Shown here: positions 46,474 to 55,328 of the stretch, piece by piece
Numbering within the stretch: the stretch's first letter is position 1
Layout of the letters: every line of letters begins with the position of its first letter
NCBI GenBank assembly: GCA_028875575.1
Contig: JAPPDF010000092.1
Location: forward strand, 1-59,817
Length of the DNA stretch: 59,817 nucleotides
Source of the DNA: Acidobacteriota bacterium
Lineage (GTDB): Bacteria; Acidobacteriota; Terriglobia; Versatilivoradales; Versatilivoraceae
Reading direction: 5' to 3'
The notes under the pieces: generated by a model
What the model saw: only the letters and a program-made list of their open reading frames with translations
What the model was told of the DNA's origin: nothing
The model's database searches: none
Translations under genes and position numbers: made by a program

Positions 46474-49314
46474 ATGGCGAAAACATCAAGGCCCAGGAAG
46501 CCCAAAGTCGTGGCGACCCTCACCCACGGCAAGGTCAAGCGCACCAACATTCCCACGGCCGAGTACCAGGCGGTGATGGCGGAGGACGACCGCAATCCCA
46601 TCCAGGTCGCCTATCAGCGCCGCAACCGGGACCTCGACCCGCAGCTAGTCTGGCGCGGCAAGGACCACCAGGACTGGTCGGATCTGGTGGTGCAGGCGCC
46701 GCCGCTATTCATTCAGGAAAAGGTGCATCCGAAGGTGCTGATCGACGACCTACGGCAGCGAAGCAAAGAGAGGAAGAAGGAAGACGGCAGATCCCCCTTA
46801 CAGGCCGACCTGTTCGCCGACTTCAACGGTCTGCCCAGCGAAGCGGCCGCCACCGAGTTCTACCAGCACGACGCCAACTGGTCGAACCGGATGATCCTCG
46901 GGGACAGCCTGCAGGTGATGGCGTCACTGGCGGAGCGGGAGGGGCTGCGCGGCAAGGTGCAATGTATGTATATCGACCCACCGTATGGCATCAAGTTCAA
47001 CTCCAACTTCCAGTGGTCTACCACCAGCCGCGATGTCAAGGACGGCAATGTCCTGCATATCACCCGCGAGCCGGAGCAGGTGAAGGCATTCCGGGATATC
47101 TGGCGGGATGGGATTCACTCCTATCTGACTTATCTGCGGGATCGATTGACAGTGGCGCGAGACTTATTGGCGGACAGTGGGTCGGTCTTCGTACAGATCA
47201 GTGACGAAAATGTGCATCTCTTGAGGATACTGGTCGACGAGGTCTTTGGCCCACAAAACGCAGTTGCGACGATTGTCTGGAAAAAGGGCGCTCCAAGCAG
47301 TAAGACAATTAAGAACGCATTCAACTACATTCTCTGGTACGCAAAGGACGTTGATGCCTGCAAGGTCCGCAAACTGTATAGATCCCGCGAGGTCAATGAA
47401 GGTTCTACAGAGGATCCTAAGAAGCTCGCCTTATGGGGAGAACTTCCTGACGGCATAACTAGACCGCTGACAACTGACGAGAAACGGGCTCCATGGCTCG
47501 TGCCCGAAGGAACACGAGTATTCAGAATTCAGGATCTAGAAGGGACGGGGGAACACTTTGCCGTTGAGATGAACGGAAATAGTTACTGGCCGCGCAAAGG
47601 CCGTCGTTGGCGAGGCAATCCGGAGCAGTTCCAGAGGCTGAAGTACGCCGGGCGCATTTCCGTCACTGACAAGGAGGGCCTTGGCTTTAAGTTTTTTGTC
47701 GTTGAGGATTCACCTGTGATTGAGTTTACGAACATGTGGGATGACACTGCGGGTAACGTTCAGGACATGATCTATGTCGTCCAAACGAATGCAAAAATAG
47801 TCAGCAGGTGCTTGCTGTTGGCTACCGACCCCGGCGACCTCGTCCTCGATCCTACCTGTGGCTCTGGTACCACCGCGTACGTCGCCGAGCAATGGGGACG
47901 CCGCTGGATCACCATTGACACTTCCAGGGTCGCTTTGGCGTTGGCCCGCTCCCGCGTCATGGGCTCCCGCTTCCCCTACTACCTTCTCGCCGACAGCCGC
48001 GACGGACAAATCAAGGAAGGCGAGCTTGTTCAGAAGGTTCCTTCGGAAGCTCCTACCTACAGCGACATTCGTCACGGTTTCGTGTACGAACGCGTCCCTC
48101 ACATCACTCTCAAGTCCATCGCCAACAATACCGAAATCGACGTGATCTGTGAGAAGCATGAGGAGCGGTTGGCACCGCTCCGCAACCGGTTGTCGGTGGC
48201 TATTGGTCGGACCAAAACACTTGAAGAGTGGGAAATTCCGCGAGGAATCCCCCAGGAATGGACTGAGGCGGCGCTTCCTATGCATGAAGCTTTCTGGAAG
48301 GCGATAGTCGCTCGTCAGCGCGAAATCGACGCCTCGATCGCCGCCAAGGCCGACTACGAATACCTCTACGACAAGCCTTACGAAGACAAGAAAAAAGTCC
48401 GCGTTGCCGGACCTTTTACGGTGGAAAGCCTTTCGCCCCACCGCCTTCTGGGCGTGAATGAGGACGACGAACTCATTGAACAGGCCGATGATCGAGCTAG
48501 AAACGTCGCGGAAGCCCGGCTCGGCTACGGCGACACTCAGGACTTCACCGGGTTGATACTTGACAATCTCAAGACCTCCGGCGTCCAGCAAGCCCACAAG
48601 GAGGACCGCATCGCCTTCTCGTCTCTCAGACCCTGGCCCGGTGATCTCGTCTGCGCCGAGGGAACCTACGTCGAAGGCAACGCCGATGCCGGCCCCCAGA
48701 GACGCGCCGGCGTCTTCATCGGCCCCGAATTCGGCACTGTTTCCCGACCCGATCTCGTGCAAGCCGCCCGAGAAGCCGCCGACGCAGACTTCGACGTCCT
48801 GATCGCCTGCGCCTTCAACTACGACGCCCACGCCTCTGAGTTCAGCAAACTGGGCCGCATTCCCATCCTCAAGGCCCGCATGAACGCCGACCTCCACATG
48901 GCCGACGACCTCAAGAACACCGGCAAGGGCAACCTCTTCGTCATCTTTGGCGAACCGGATATCGACATCATCGACGCGGAAGACAACCAAATCCAAGTCA
49001 AGGTCAACGGCGTGGACGTCTTTCACCCAAACACCGGCGAGATCCGCAGCGACAACGCCGACGGCATCGCCTGCTGGTTCGTCGACACCGACTACAACCA
49101 GGAGAGCTTCTTCGTCCGCCACGCCTACTTCCTCGGCGCCAATGACCCCTACAAATCCCTCAAGACCACCCTAAGGGCCGAAATCAACCAGGAAGCCTGG
49201 GAAACCCTCCACAGCGACACCTCCCGGCCGTTCCCCAAGCCCAATTCCGGCCGAATTGCCGTCAAGGTCATCAACCACCTCGGGGATGAAGTGATGAAGG
49301 TCTTTCGGGTGTGA
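46474..49314 (+). CDS. Type III-like DNA methyltransferase subunit (Mod)
   Basis: Site-specific DNA methyltransferase of 946 residues, the modification and recognition partner of Res. Motif IV is YIDPPYGIKF (about 166-174) and motif I LDPTCGSGTTAYVAE (about 457-471); this order is that of beta-class N6-adenine or N4-cytosine methyltransferases, with about 290 residues between for target recognition. The C-terminal ~400 residues are not recognised and may bind Res. It is much longer than classical EcoP1 Mod, as usual in this subfamily. A second PIN gene follows. Confidence 0.9.
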   Translation: MAKTSRPRKPKVVATLTHGKVKRTNIPTAEYQAVMAEDDRNPIQVAYQRRNRDLDPQLVWRGKDHQDWSDLVVQAPPLFIQEKVHPKVLIDDLRQRSKERKKEDGRSPLQADLFADFNGLPSEAAATEFYQHDANWSNRMILGDSLQVMASLAEREGLRGKVQCMYIDPPYGIKFNSNFQWSTTSRDVKDGNVLHITREPEQVKAFRDIWRDGIHSYLTYLRDRLTVARDLLADSGSVFVQISDENVHLLRILVDEVFGPQNAVATIVWKKGAPSSKTIKNAFNYILWYAKDVDACKVRKLYRSREVNEGSTEDPKKLALWGELPDGITRPLTTDEKRAPWLVPEGTRVFRIQDLEGTGEHFAVEMNGNSYWPRKGRRWRGNPEQFQRLKYAGRISVTDKEGLGFKFFVVEDSPVIEFTNMWDDTAGNVQDMIYVVQTNAKIVSRCLLLATDPGDLVLDPTCGSGTTAYVAEQWGRRWITIDTSRVALALARSRVMGSRFPYYLLADSRDGQIKEGELVQKVPSEAPTYSDIRHGFVYERVPHITLKSIANNTEIDVICEKHEERLAPLRNRLSVAIGRTKTLEEWEIPRGIPQEWTEAALPMHEAFWKAIVARQREIDASIAAKADYEYLYDKPYEDKKKVRVAGPFTVESLSPHRLLGVNEDDELIEQADDRARNVAEARLGYGDTQDFTGLILDNLKTSGVQQAHKEDRIAFSSLRPWPGDLVCAEGTYVEGNADAGPQRRAGVFIGPEFGTVSRPDLVQAAREAADADFDVLIACAFNYDAHASEFSKLGRIPILKARMNADLHMADDLKNTGKGNLFVIFGEPDIDIIDAEDNQIQVKVNGVDVFHPNTGEIRSDNADGIACWFVDTDYNQESFFVRHAYFLGANDPYKSLKTTLRAEINQEAWETLHSDTSRPFPKPNSGRIAVKVINHLGDEVMKVFRV

Positions 49315-49329
49315 GAGAGCGGATATTTG

Positions 49330-49818
49330 ATGAAACGTCGTGTATACATCGAAACCACCGTTATCAGCTACCTGACGGCCCGCCCGGCGCGCGACGTAGT
49401 TGTTGCTGGACATCAGCAGAGTACCCGAGACTGGTGGACGACCGCGGCGGAAAGGTTCGAGTTGGTCATTTCCGAGTTGGTTCGCCAAGAGGCCGGCGCT
49501 GGTGACCCTGACGCCGTCCACACCCGGCTCACCCTGCTCGCTTCACTTTCGTCGCTCGACGCGACTGCAGAAGCGCAGGAATTAGCCGAACGACTGATCA
49601 GGGCCAGGGCCGTGCCCGAGACCGCAATGCGAGACGCCGCGCACATTGCTATCGCCGCAGCCAACGGCGTCGAGTATTTTGTCACTTGGAACTTCCGCCA
49701 CCTCGCCAATGCGGTGACAAGGCCGCGGATCGAGTCGGTCTGTCGGCTAGCTGGTTTTGAATCTCCGGTGATCTGCACCCCTGAAGAATTAATGGAGGAC
49801 ATCGACGATGAGAAATGA
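49330..49818 (+). CDS. VapC-family PIN-domain toxin-like protein
   Basis: PIN-domain protein, about 162 residues, starting MKRRVYIETTVISYL. The first acidic residue is Glu (YIETT), typical of one VapC subfamily; other active-site acids appear in SELVRQEAG and MRDAAHIAIAAANG. It probably cleaves RNA. It overlaps the next small gene by 11 bases, giving a toxin-first order. The Met at 49327 is an alternative start. Confidence 0.85.
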   Translation: MKRRVYIETTVISYLTARPARDVVVAGHQQSTRDWWTTAAERFELVISELVRQEAGAGDPDAVHTRLTLLASLSSLDATAEAQELAERLIRARAVPETAMRDAAHIAIAAANGVEYFVTWNFRHLANAVTRPRIESVCRLAGFESPVICTPEELMEDIDDEK

Positions 49819-50011
49819 CCCTATTGTGTCTGAGGTTCGCGCAATACGAGACGCACTTGCAGCCCAGTGCGGCCACGACATCAAGAAAATCTTCCAGAAA
49901 CTACGGGAACAACAGGCCGAGTCGGACCTGCAGTACGTGCGCTACCCCGCCCGTCGGGCGGCTCCAACCGAAGGTGTACGTGTACCCACCCCACATAAAA
50001 ACACCCGTTGA
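49808..50011 (+). CDS. Small partner of the PIN protein, possible antitoxin
   Basis: Protein of 67 residues beginning MRNDPIVSEVRAIRDALAAQ, followed by DIKKIFQKLREQQ and a less conserved tail. Similar short proteins are often found just after this type of PIN gene, so I infer an antitoxin or stabilising partner. It has a single long helix and no DNA-binding motif that I can see. The overlap with the upstream gene implies coupled translation. Confidence 0.6.
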   Translation: MRNDPIVSEVRAIRDALAAQCGHDIKKIFQKLREQQAESDLQYVRYPARRAAPTEGVRVPTPHKNTR

Positions 50012-50139
50012 ATCCGTCAGATCAAGCAACGGGTCATTGTGGCTGATCGCGTGAGGAAATCATTGGAAAGTCTGTCTGCCCTGACCTGCATCATTCCGTG
50101 CGATTAACATTTTGCGGCGCAGACTCGTAGTGTTCAATA

Positions 50140-50387
50140 GGGGACGTTGTTGAAATAGTGGAATTACCCGGTCTGGTGTTTCTCTCGACGCCTAGAGTGG
50201 AAGGAAAAGTCCAGGATACCGTTGTGGGAACTGCTTGGTGCAACCATTCGGACGCATTTTGAGGACGCATCGCCGTGTCTGTGCCTGCGAATGTGCCGAA
50301 GTGCTCGGGAAGGCATCTGCTTTGCCGTTTTGGTCAGTCAGGAATAACAAACTGGGAGAGTTATTTCACTAATTCAAGAACGTCCCC
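50140..50387. mobile_element. MITE-like element, GGGGACGTT family, 248 bp
   Basis: The termini are GGGGACGTTGTTGAAATAG at the left and, inverted, GGGGACGTTCTTGAATTAG at the right, followed by similar GTGGAATTAC / GTGAAATAAC segments. They match the ends of the 16609-16724 element. The interior is different and longer, with no open frame. It separates the PIN pair from the AlbA-like remnant and so was probably inserted within the defence island. Confidence 0.7.
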
Positions 50388-50402
50388 ATTTTTCCCCCGA
50401 GC

Positions 50403-50618
50403 GTCGAAAGCGTCCGAGCCGGTGGTCATCCGCGGTCGAGGAAGGAGTCGATGGCAAACTACATGCAGGTCATGAGCTTCCTGGAGTAGCGGGGCAGGGG
50501 CTGGCCCGTGATGCGCAGGGCAATGCGTGGGTTCAATAGGACCGAGCCCGAAATCGTTCACGACGACCGGGCCAAGCGCGTCAGGGTAACCTTCCACCTC
50601 GCCTCACCCGAGGCATGA
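50403..50618 (+). pseudogene. Remnant of an AlbA/Schlafen ATP-binding protein
   Basis: The frame ending at TGA 50616-50618 reads YMQVMSFLE, an in-frame TAG, then RGRGWPVMRRAMRGFN, TEPEIVHDD and RVRVTFHLASPEA. This resembles the C-terminus of AlbA/Schlafen-type ATP-binding proteins (RGRGWP..RRAM, TEPE..., VRVTF). Only about 70 codons are left, and the 5' part is missing next to the MITE, so it is a decayed fragment. A read-through error at the TAG is an alternative. Confidence 0.5.
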
Positions 50619-50619
50619 A

Positions 50620-52761
50620 GTGCAATTCCGAATCGCCAACACCTTCATCGACAGCCTCGCCAAGCTCACTGGCAACGAGCAGAAGGCGGCAAAGACCACT
50701 GCCTTCGATCTTCAATTGAATCCGGCTCGGCCCGGATTGCGATTCCACAAGCTGGATAAATCCCAAGATCCCAATTTCTGGTCCGTCCGCGTCAGCCGCG
50801 ATGTCCGAATGATTGTGCACCGAGACCAGAACAGCCTGATGCTCTGTTACGTGGATCACCACGACAGCGCCTATAAATGGGCTGAGCGGCGCAAACTGGA
50901 AACCCACCCCAAAACGGGCGCGGCCCAACTGATTGAATTGCGAAAAACGATTCAAGAAATCACCGTGCCCAGTTGTGCGGCAACGGATCAGGAAGTGTCA
51001 CCCAAGCCACCCCTCTTTTCAGGCATCTCCGAGAACGATCTGCTGAGCTACGGCGTCCCGGCTGAATGGTTGGACGATGTACGCAACGCCAATGAGGACA
51101 ATTTTCTGGAACTGACCGATCATCTGCCGAGCGAGGCAGGGGAGGCACTGCTCGAGTTGGCTGTAGGTGTAACGCCGCAAATCGTTCAGCCGGAAGTTTC
51201 GGCCGCCGTTCCCTTTGAAATATCCGAGTCCCGGAAAGTAGCAGAATCCACAGCGCAATACGGGGTAGCCGCCGATCCATTCGATCATCCTGACGCACAG
51301 CGCCGCTTCCGGTTGATGAGCAATATGGAAGAACTGGAGCGCGCCCTCGACTATCCCTGGGACAAGTGGGCAGTCTTTCTTCATCCCGCGCAACGGCAAA
51401 TCGTGGAGACCGACTACGGCGGCCCGTTTCGCGTGGCCGGTGCCGCCGGCACAGGAAAGACCATCGTGGCAATCCACCGGGCCGTGTTTCTCACGCGCGC
51501 CAACCCGCACGCCAGGGTTCTGCTAACCACGATTTCAGACACTTTGGCTGATGTTCTGCGGACGAAACTCCGGCGGTTGATTTACAACGAGCCTCGGCTT
51601 GCAGAACGTCTGGAAGTCGACGCCATCGACAGGGTTGGCGAGCGGCTCTTTCGTGCTCAGCTCGGCCGCCCAAGGATCGCCAACCGCGAAATGGTTCGGG
51701 ACCTACTTACGAGAACTGCCGGAGAAGCAGAGACACCGCACCAATTCAGCTCTCGATTCCTGTTGAGCGAGTGGGACAACGTCGTTGACGCCTGGCAGTT
51801 GGATCATTGGGAAGCCTACCGAGACGCAAAGCGGCTTGGCCGCAAGACACGCTTGCCTGTAGAACAGCGCATGACGCTCTGGTCCCTCTTTGCACGGGTC
51901 AAGGCTGAACTTCGGGACCGTGGTCTGCGCACCCAGGCCGAACTGTTCAGCTTGCTGGTGGCGACTCTCAAGGATCGACGGAACCCACCGTTCGACTTCG
52001 TGATCGTGGACGAGGCACAGGACGTCAGCGTTGCCCAACTGCGTTTTCTGGCGGCATTGGGTGCCCACAGGCCAAACGGCCTCTTTTTTGCAGGCGACTT
52101 AGGGCAGCGGATCTTTCAAACGCCGTTTTCCTGGAAAGCGCTGGGGGTCGATGTTCGGGGAAGATCTCAGACTCTCAAACTCAACTATCGAACCTCCCAT
52201 CAGATCCGGATGCAGGCAGATCGATTGCTCGGTCCCGAACTTGCCGATGTCGATGGCAACGTAGAGGATCGGCGCGGGACGGTCTCAGCCTTCAGTGGCG
52301 AACGCCCGGCAATTCATCTGTTCGAGACCGAGCAAGAAGAAGGTGCGGCTGTTGCCGCATGGTTGCGGGAACGCCGAGACAGCGGTGTGGGGACTCAGGA
52401 AATGGCAATATTCGTGCGCTCGGGGAAGGAACTTGACCGAGCGCGCCGGGCGGTCCGCGACGCCGGGTTCTCGTTCCAGGTCCTGGATGAAGGCGTGGAG
52501 ACGAACAACGACTGCGTATCAATCAGCACCATGCACCTAGCTAAAGGATTGGAGTTCCGCGCTGTTGCGGTCATGGCTTGTGACGACGAGGTGATTCCAC
52601 TACAGGAACGGATCGAAACCGTCGCGGATGACGCGGACCTCGAGGATGTCTACAGCACAGAGAGACACTTGCTTTATGTCGCCTGCACCCGTGCTCGGGA
52701 CTATTTGATGATATCGGGAGTCGCCCCCGCGTCCGAGTTTCTGGATGACTTGCAGATGTGA
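50620..52761 (+). CDS. RelE-like domain fused to a UvrD-type helicase
   Basis: Protein of 713 residues. Residues 1-95 look like a RelE/ParE toxin (IANTFIDSLAKLTGNEQKAA, PGLRFHKLDKSQDPNFWSVR, VSRDVRMIVHRDQN). From about 265 there is an SF1 helicase with Walker A GAAGTGKTIVAIHRA, motif II FVIVDEAQDVS (about 459), AGDLGQRIFQ, MHLAKGLEFRAV and VACTRARDYL. The middle (100-260) is unassigned. No separate antitoxin is seen, so the RelE part may work as a nuclease within the helicase rather than as a free toxin. The start is GTG, directly after the AlbA remnant. It is convergent with the helicase-DarT-ARH operon. Confidence 0.85.
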   Translation: MQFRIANTFIDSLAKLTGNEQKAAKTTAFDLQLNPARPGLRFHKLDKSQDPNFWSVRVSRDVRMIVHRDQNSLMLCYVDHHDSAYKWAERRKLETHPKTGAAQLIELRKTIQEITVPSCAATDQEVSPKPPLFSGISENDLLSYGVPAEWLDDVRNANEDNFLELTDHLPSEAGEALLELAVGVTPQIVQPEVSAAVPFEISESRKVAESTAQYGVAADPFDHPDAQRRFRLMSNMEELERALDYPWDKWAVFLHPAQRQIVETDYGGPFRVAGAAGTGKTIVAIHRAVFLTRANPHARVLLTTISDTLADVLRTKLRRLIYNEPRLAERLEVDAIDRVGERLFRAQLGRPRIANREMVRDLLTRTAGEAETPHQFSSRFLLSEWDNVVDAWQLDHWEAYRDAKRLGRKTRLPVEQRMTLWSLFARVKAELRDRGLRTQAELFSLLVATLKDRRNPPFDFVIVDEAQDVSVAQLRFLAALGAHRPNGLFFAGDLGQRIFQTPFSWKALGVDVRGRSQTLKLNYRTSHQIRMQADRLLGPELADVDGNVEDRRGTVSAFSGERPAIHLFETEQEEGAAVAAWLRERRDSGVGTQEMAIFVRSGKELDRARRAVRDAGFSFQVLDEGVETNNDCVSISTMHLAKGLEFRAVAVMACDDEVIPLQERIETVADDADLEDVYSTERHLLYVACTRARDYLMISGVAPASEFLDDLQM

Positions 52762-52899
52762 CTTTGGCCTGTGTTCGTCAAGCGGGATGAAAGGGCTTCT
52801 ATAAATCGACCGCACCCATCTTGCCCGGATCATTTTTCTCAATGGAGTACGGTCCGGAAAGCCTCAACAGGCTGAACAACAAACCTCGAAGAAGCTCTC

Positions 52900-52934
52900 T
52901 CAATAGATCCTTTTCAAAGGAGAGGATTTATTGA
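52900..52934. terminator. Hairpin between convergent defence genes
   Basis: An imperfect inverted repeat, TCAATAGATCCT on the left and AGGATTTATTGA on the right, lies between the ends of the RelE-UvrD gene (52761) and the ARH gene (52951). It could end transcription from both sides, but there is no following T run on either strand, so the call is weak. Confidence 0.35.
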
Positions 52935-52950
52935 TAGGTCACAAAAGGCT

Positions 52951-54672
52951 TTATCGACGTTTACGTTGGCGTGCGAGTTTTGCCTTGGCGATTATTGCAG
53001 CGAAACCAATTGCACTGTCGACAGACCGTGTTTGATCTATGCAGTAGTTCAGGGACTTTCCAAGAGTATAGTCATCAAAACCAGATGAAATCACATCATC
53101 CGTCCATGAATCAACCGTACCCCGGTGAATTTGATTGGACCGCTGAGAAGGCGAATCTCTACCTAACTTCCCAGCTTGCTTTTCTGAACGACGATCCTGA
53201 AATGCCAATCCTTTCTGTCGCGGTTCATTGCCACTACGTGTAGTTGTCACATCTCTTTTTGTTTCCGCCCGCTGCCTAGGATCTGGAAGTTGAGAAAACA
53301 CAATTCTATCCTGTAGGTTTGACTTGCGCTTGGCCAGAATCGTCTGGCCAAAAGGCAATTCAAACCACTGCCAAACGGCATCACGTGAAGCGTATTCCGT
53401 ACCTACTGAGGTTAGGGGTCCTAGCCCGGCAATCGCGAGCTTACCGTTAAACCATCCTATTGAAGAATTCTGCCTAGCAGGTGGATCCCAGTTTCCAAGA
53501 TCAGGGTATGTGAAACTGTCTTGATGTTGGCCGCGAGAAATGGCAGCTAGCCTCTTTGCCTCACTGACAATATAACTATGGTCCTGCAAGGGCCAATCGG
53601 GCTCCCGCCTCGAAATCACGCCCAGTAGTGCGCCTCCCATAGTGGCAATAGTGTCGGTATCACTCTCAAGTTCATTAACCGCAGTTTGTAAAGCGTCTTC
53701 TACTTCAAAATTACGAAAAAGATACGCGAGTACAATTGCTGCGAGTGCGGTTTTCAATCCAGATCCCCGGAACTGTGGCTTCAAGCATCCCAATTGCCTA
53801 ACTATCTGCTTGTAGCCTTCTACGGGTGAAGAGTCTTTCAACTCTGTGACAAACTCAAGATCCCGTAGACCATCATCCCTGATCTTTGTAACTGCACGAC
53901 TTAATGACACCCCTGCACTAGTTTCCCACGCCGGCTTCCAAAAAGCGGCTAGCTGAGGTTCTTCTGCAACCAGGCGAGGCAGGTCCAAGAACCGATCAAT
54001 GTAAACTGCCCATTCTTCGGGTCTCGGCAATTCACGTTTCCTAAATGCATCTTCCAAGCAGAGAGCATGAAAAATAGCTCCACAGAATCCATGCGGATGG
54101 CCGTGAGTGACAATAGCATCCCTTAGGACGTCCACAATCAAGGAATCACCGCCGCTCGACGAGGACCAAACATGTGGCTGAATTCTCATGGCAGCCCCGT
54201 TACCACCACTATCTGTATACTTCTTTCCGCCGCGATTGTAGAAATTGGAATACCAATTCACGCTACGTCGTGACAAGCTAACTGCTGCAGTTTTGGTTCC
54301 CAGGCCGGCACCCAGAGCGTATGTTGGCCACACCGTCAATTCTACCTTCGCAAATGCCTCTACATCGAATGATCCGTCTCCGCGAATCGACCTTGCGACG
54401 GCAAGCCTTATTTGAGTGTCGTCGGAATATGTTCCAGCCAACAGATTCACCCTTGGGCCACCTCGACCACCGATGATGCGTTTCCACGCTACAGGTTTAG
54501 TTATTCTACTAACCCCTGTTCGTCGAACTACACCCCTGAGCCCGTGCGACAACTCGGTGATCCAACCTAATGCATCGCCAGTTGCCGCCCAAAGTGCAGA
54601 TTGGACAACAGCCCGTTCCCGCGCAACATGCGGTGTTGATTCCCATGTTGAAGATTGGTTTTCGAGATTCAA
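52951..54672 (-). CDS. ADP-ribosylglycohydrolase (ARH/DraG-type) with C-terminal extension
   Basis: Predicted ADP-ribosyl hydrolase, 573 residues. ARH signatures are GDALGWI (about 32-38), the metal-binding SDDTQ (83-87) and SDTDTIATMGGALLG (about 338), with HGHP in between. The core ends near 370; about 200 residues follow, including a basic, probably disordered part. The typical ARH is about 300 residues. The start is TTG in a TTGA overlap with the DarT-like gene, with AAAGGA 8 bases upstream; the frame is open to 54789 inside that gene. It is probably the antitoxin of the operon, removing ADP-ribose from DNA; its activity is inferred. Confidence 0.82.
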   Translation of the reverse strand: MNLENQSSTWESTPHVARERAVVQSALWAATGDALGWITELSHGLRGVVRRTGVSRITKPVAWKRIIGGRGGPRVNLLAGTYSDDTQIRLAVARSIRGDGSFDVEAFAKVELTVWPTYALGAGLGTKTAAVSLSRRSVNWYSNFYNRGGKKYTDSGGNGAAMRIQPHVWSSSSGGDSLIVDVLRDAIVTHGHPHGFCGAIFHALCLEDAFRKRELPRPEEWAVYIDRFLDLPRLVAEEPQLAAFWKPAWETSAGVSLSRAVTKIRDDGLRDLEFVTELKDSSPVEGYKQIVRQLGCLKPQFRGSGLKTALAAIVLAYLFRNFEVEDALQTAVNELESDTDTIATMGGALLGVISRREPDWPLQDHSYIVSEAKRLAAISRGQHQDSFTYPDLGNWDPPARQNSSIGWFNGKLAIAGLGPLTSVGTEYASRDAVWQWFELPFGQTILAKRKSNLQDRIVFSQLPDPRQRAETKRDVTTTRSGNEPRQKGLAFQDRRSEKQAGKLGRDSPSQRSNQIHRGTVDSWTDDVISSGFDDYTLGKSLNYCIDQTRSVDSAIGFAAIIAKAKLARQRKRR

Positions 54673-55328
54673 TTTGGGCGTCCTTTGAATTTTGCACTTG
54701 ACACAATCACATCGACGTCGTCCAAGCCAAACTCTTGGAGCCACCCACCTACCACGTCGTGATGATCGTTTTCCTCTACATAAATACACTTGAGATACTT
54801 CGTATCCAGTGAATTAGGATAAAGAACTTCAGCCTGTTCGCAGGTTGGCAAATGGGTTGGTCTACCTAGGCGCATCACAGACCACCGTTCTTTGCGATGT
54901 ACGACTGGTGCAAAAAGTGCTTGTAATCCGTGCGCTCCAACACCACGCTTACACAGCTGGTAGGAATTGTTGGTCGTTGCGAAGAGCACGTCGTCATGAG
55001 TCATAATGGTGGAGCCAAACTCTAGAATGCACCACCATACATCGGCATTATTGTGCCAGCGTTTGGATACCCCTAGAAACCGCGTATTGATCTCAGAAAT
55101 AGACAGATTTACATAATCTAGCCAATTCGCGCTTTTGTCAAAATCGGCTGCGGCTTCCGGACGCCTTGCAGCATTAACATGCAAGACATGCTCCAATAAA
55201 TTTTCACTTTGAAGCCTGCAACGTGACAATAGTGCTTTGACAGCAAGCGTACCTACCAACCCTCGATTGGTTGTAAAGTGCAACGCGCTCTCAATCCCTC
55301 GCTGACGGATAATTTCTTGTAAGCTCAA
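54669..55328 (-). CDS. DarT-like DNA ADP-ribosyltransferase
   Basis: Protein of 219 residues matching the DarT (DUF4433) pattern: ALHFTTNRGLVGTL (15-28), VNAARRP (51-57), LDYVNLSISEIN (70-81), ATTNNSYQL (117-125) and CEQAEVLYPNSL (163-174). DarT transfers ADP-ribose from NAD+ to a base in single-stranded DNA and is a toxin with antiphage activity; a catalytic Arg (55 or 56) and Glu167 lie near the positions known for Thermus DarT. The partner antitoxin is normally the DarG macrodomain; here the next gene is an ARH. The TTG start overlaps the helicase stop by 4 bases. GC is lower than in neighbouring core genes. Confidence 0.78.
   Translation of the reverse strand: MSLQEIIRQRGIESALHFTTNRGLVGTLAVKALLSRCRLQSENLLEHVLHVNAARRPEAAADFDKSANWLDYVNLSISEINTRFLGVSKRWHNNADVWWCILEFGSTIMTHDDVLFATTNNSYQLCKRGVGAHGLQALFAPVVHRKERWSVMRLGRPTHLPTCEQAEVLYPNSLDTKYLKCIYVEENDHHDVVGGWLQEFGLDDVDVIVSSAKFKGRPN

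Noticed and set aside
47710-49122. Open frame of 470 codons on the minus strand
   Set aside because: Antisense shadow of the Mod C-terminal region.
50140-50387. Search for a transposase gene inside the MITE-like element
   Set aside because: No frame of useful length or transposase motif is present; it is non-autonomous.
54669-55328. Classical DarTG assignment with a macrodomain antitoxin
   Set aside because: No macrodomain gene is beside it; the adjacent gene has ARH motifs (GDALG, SDDTQ, SDTDT) instead.
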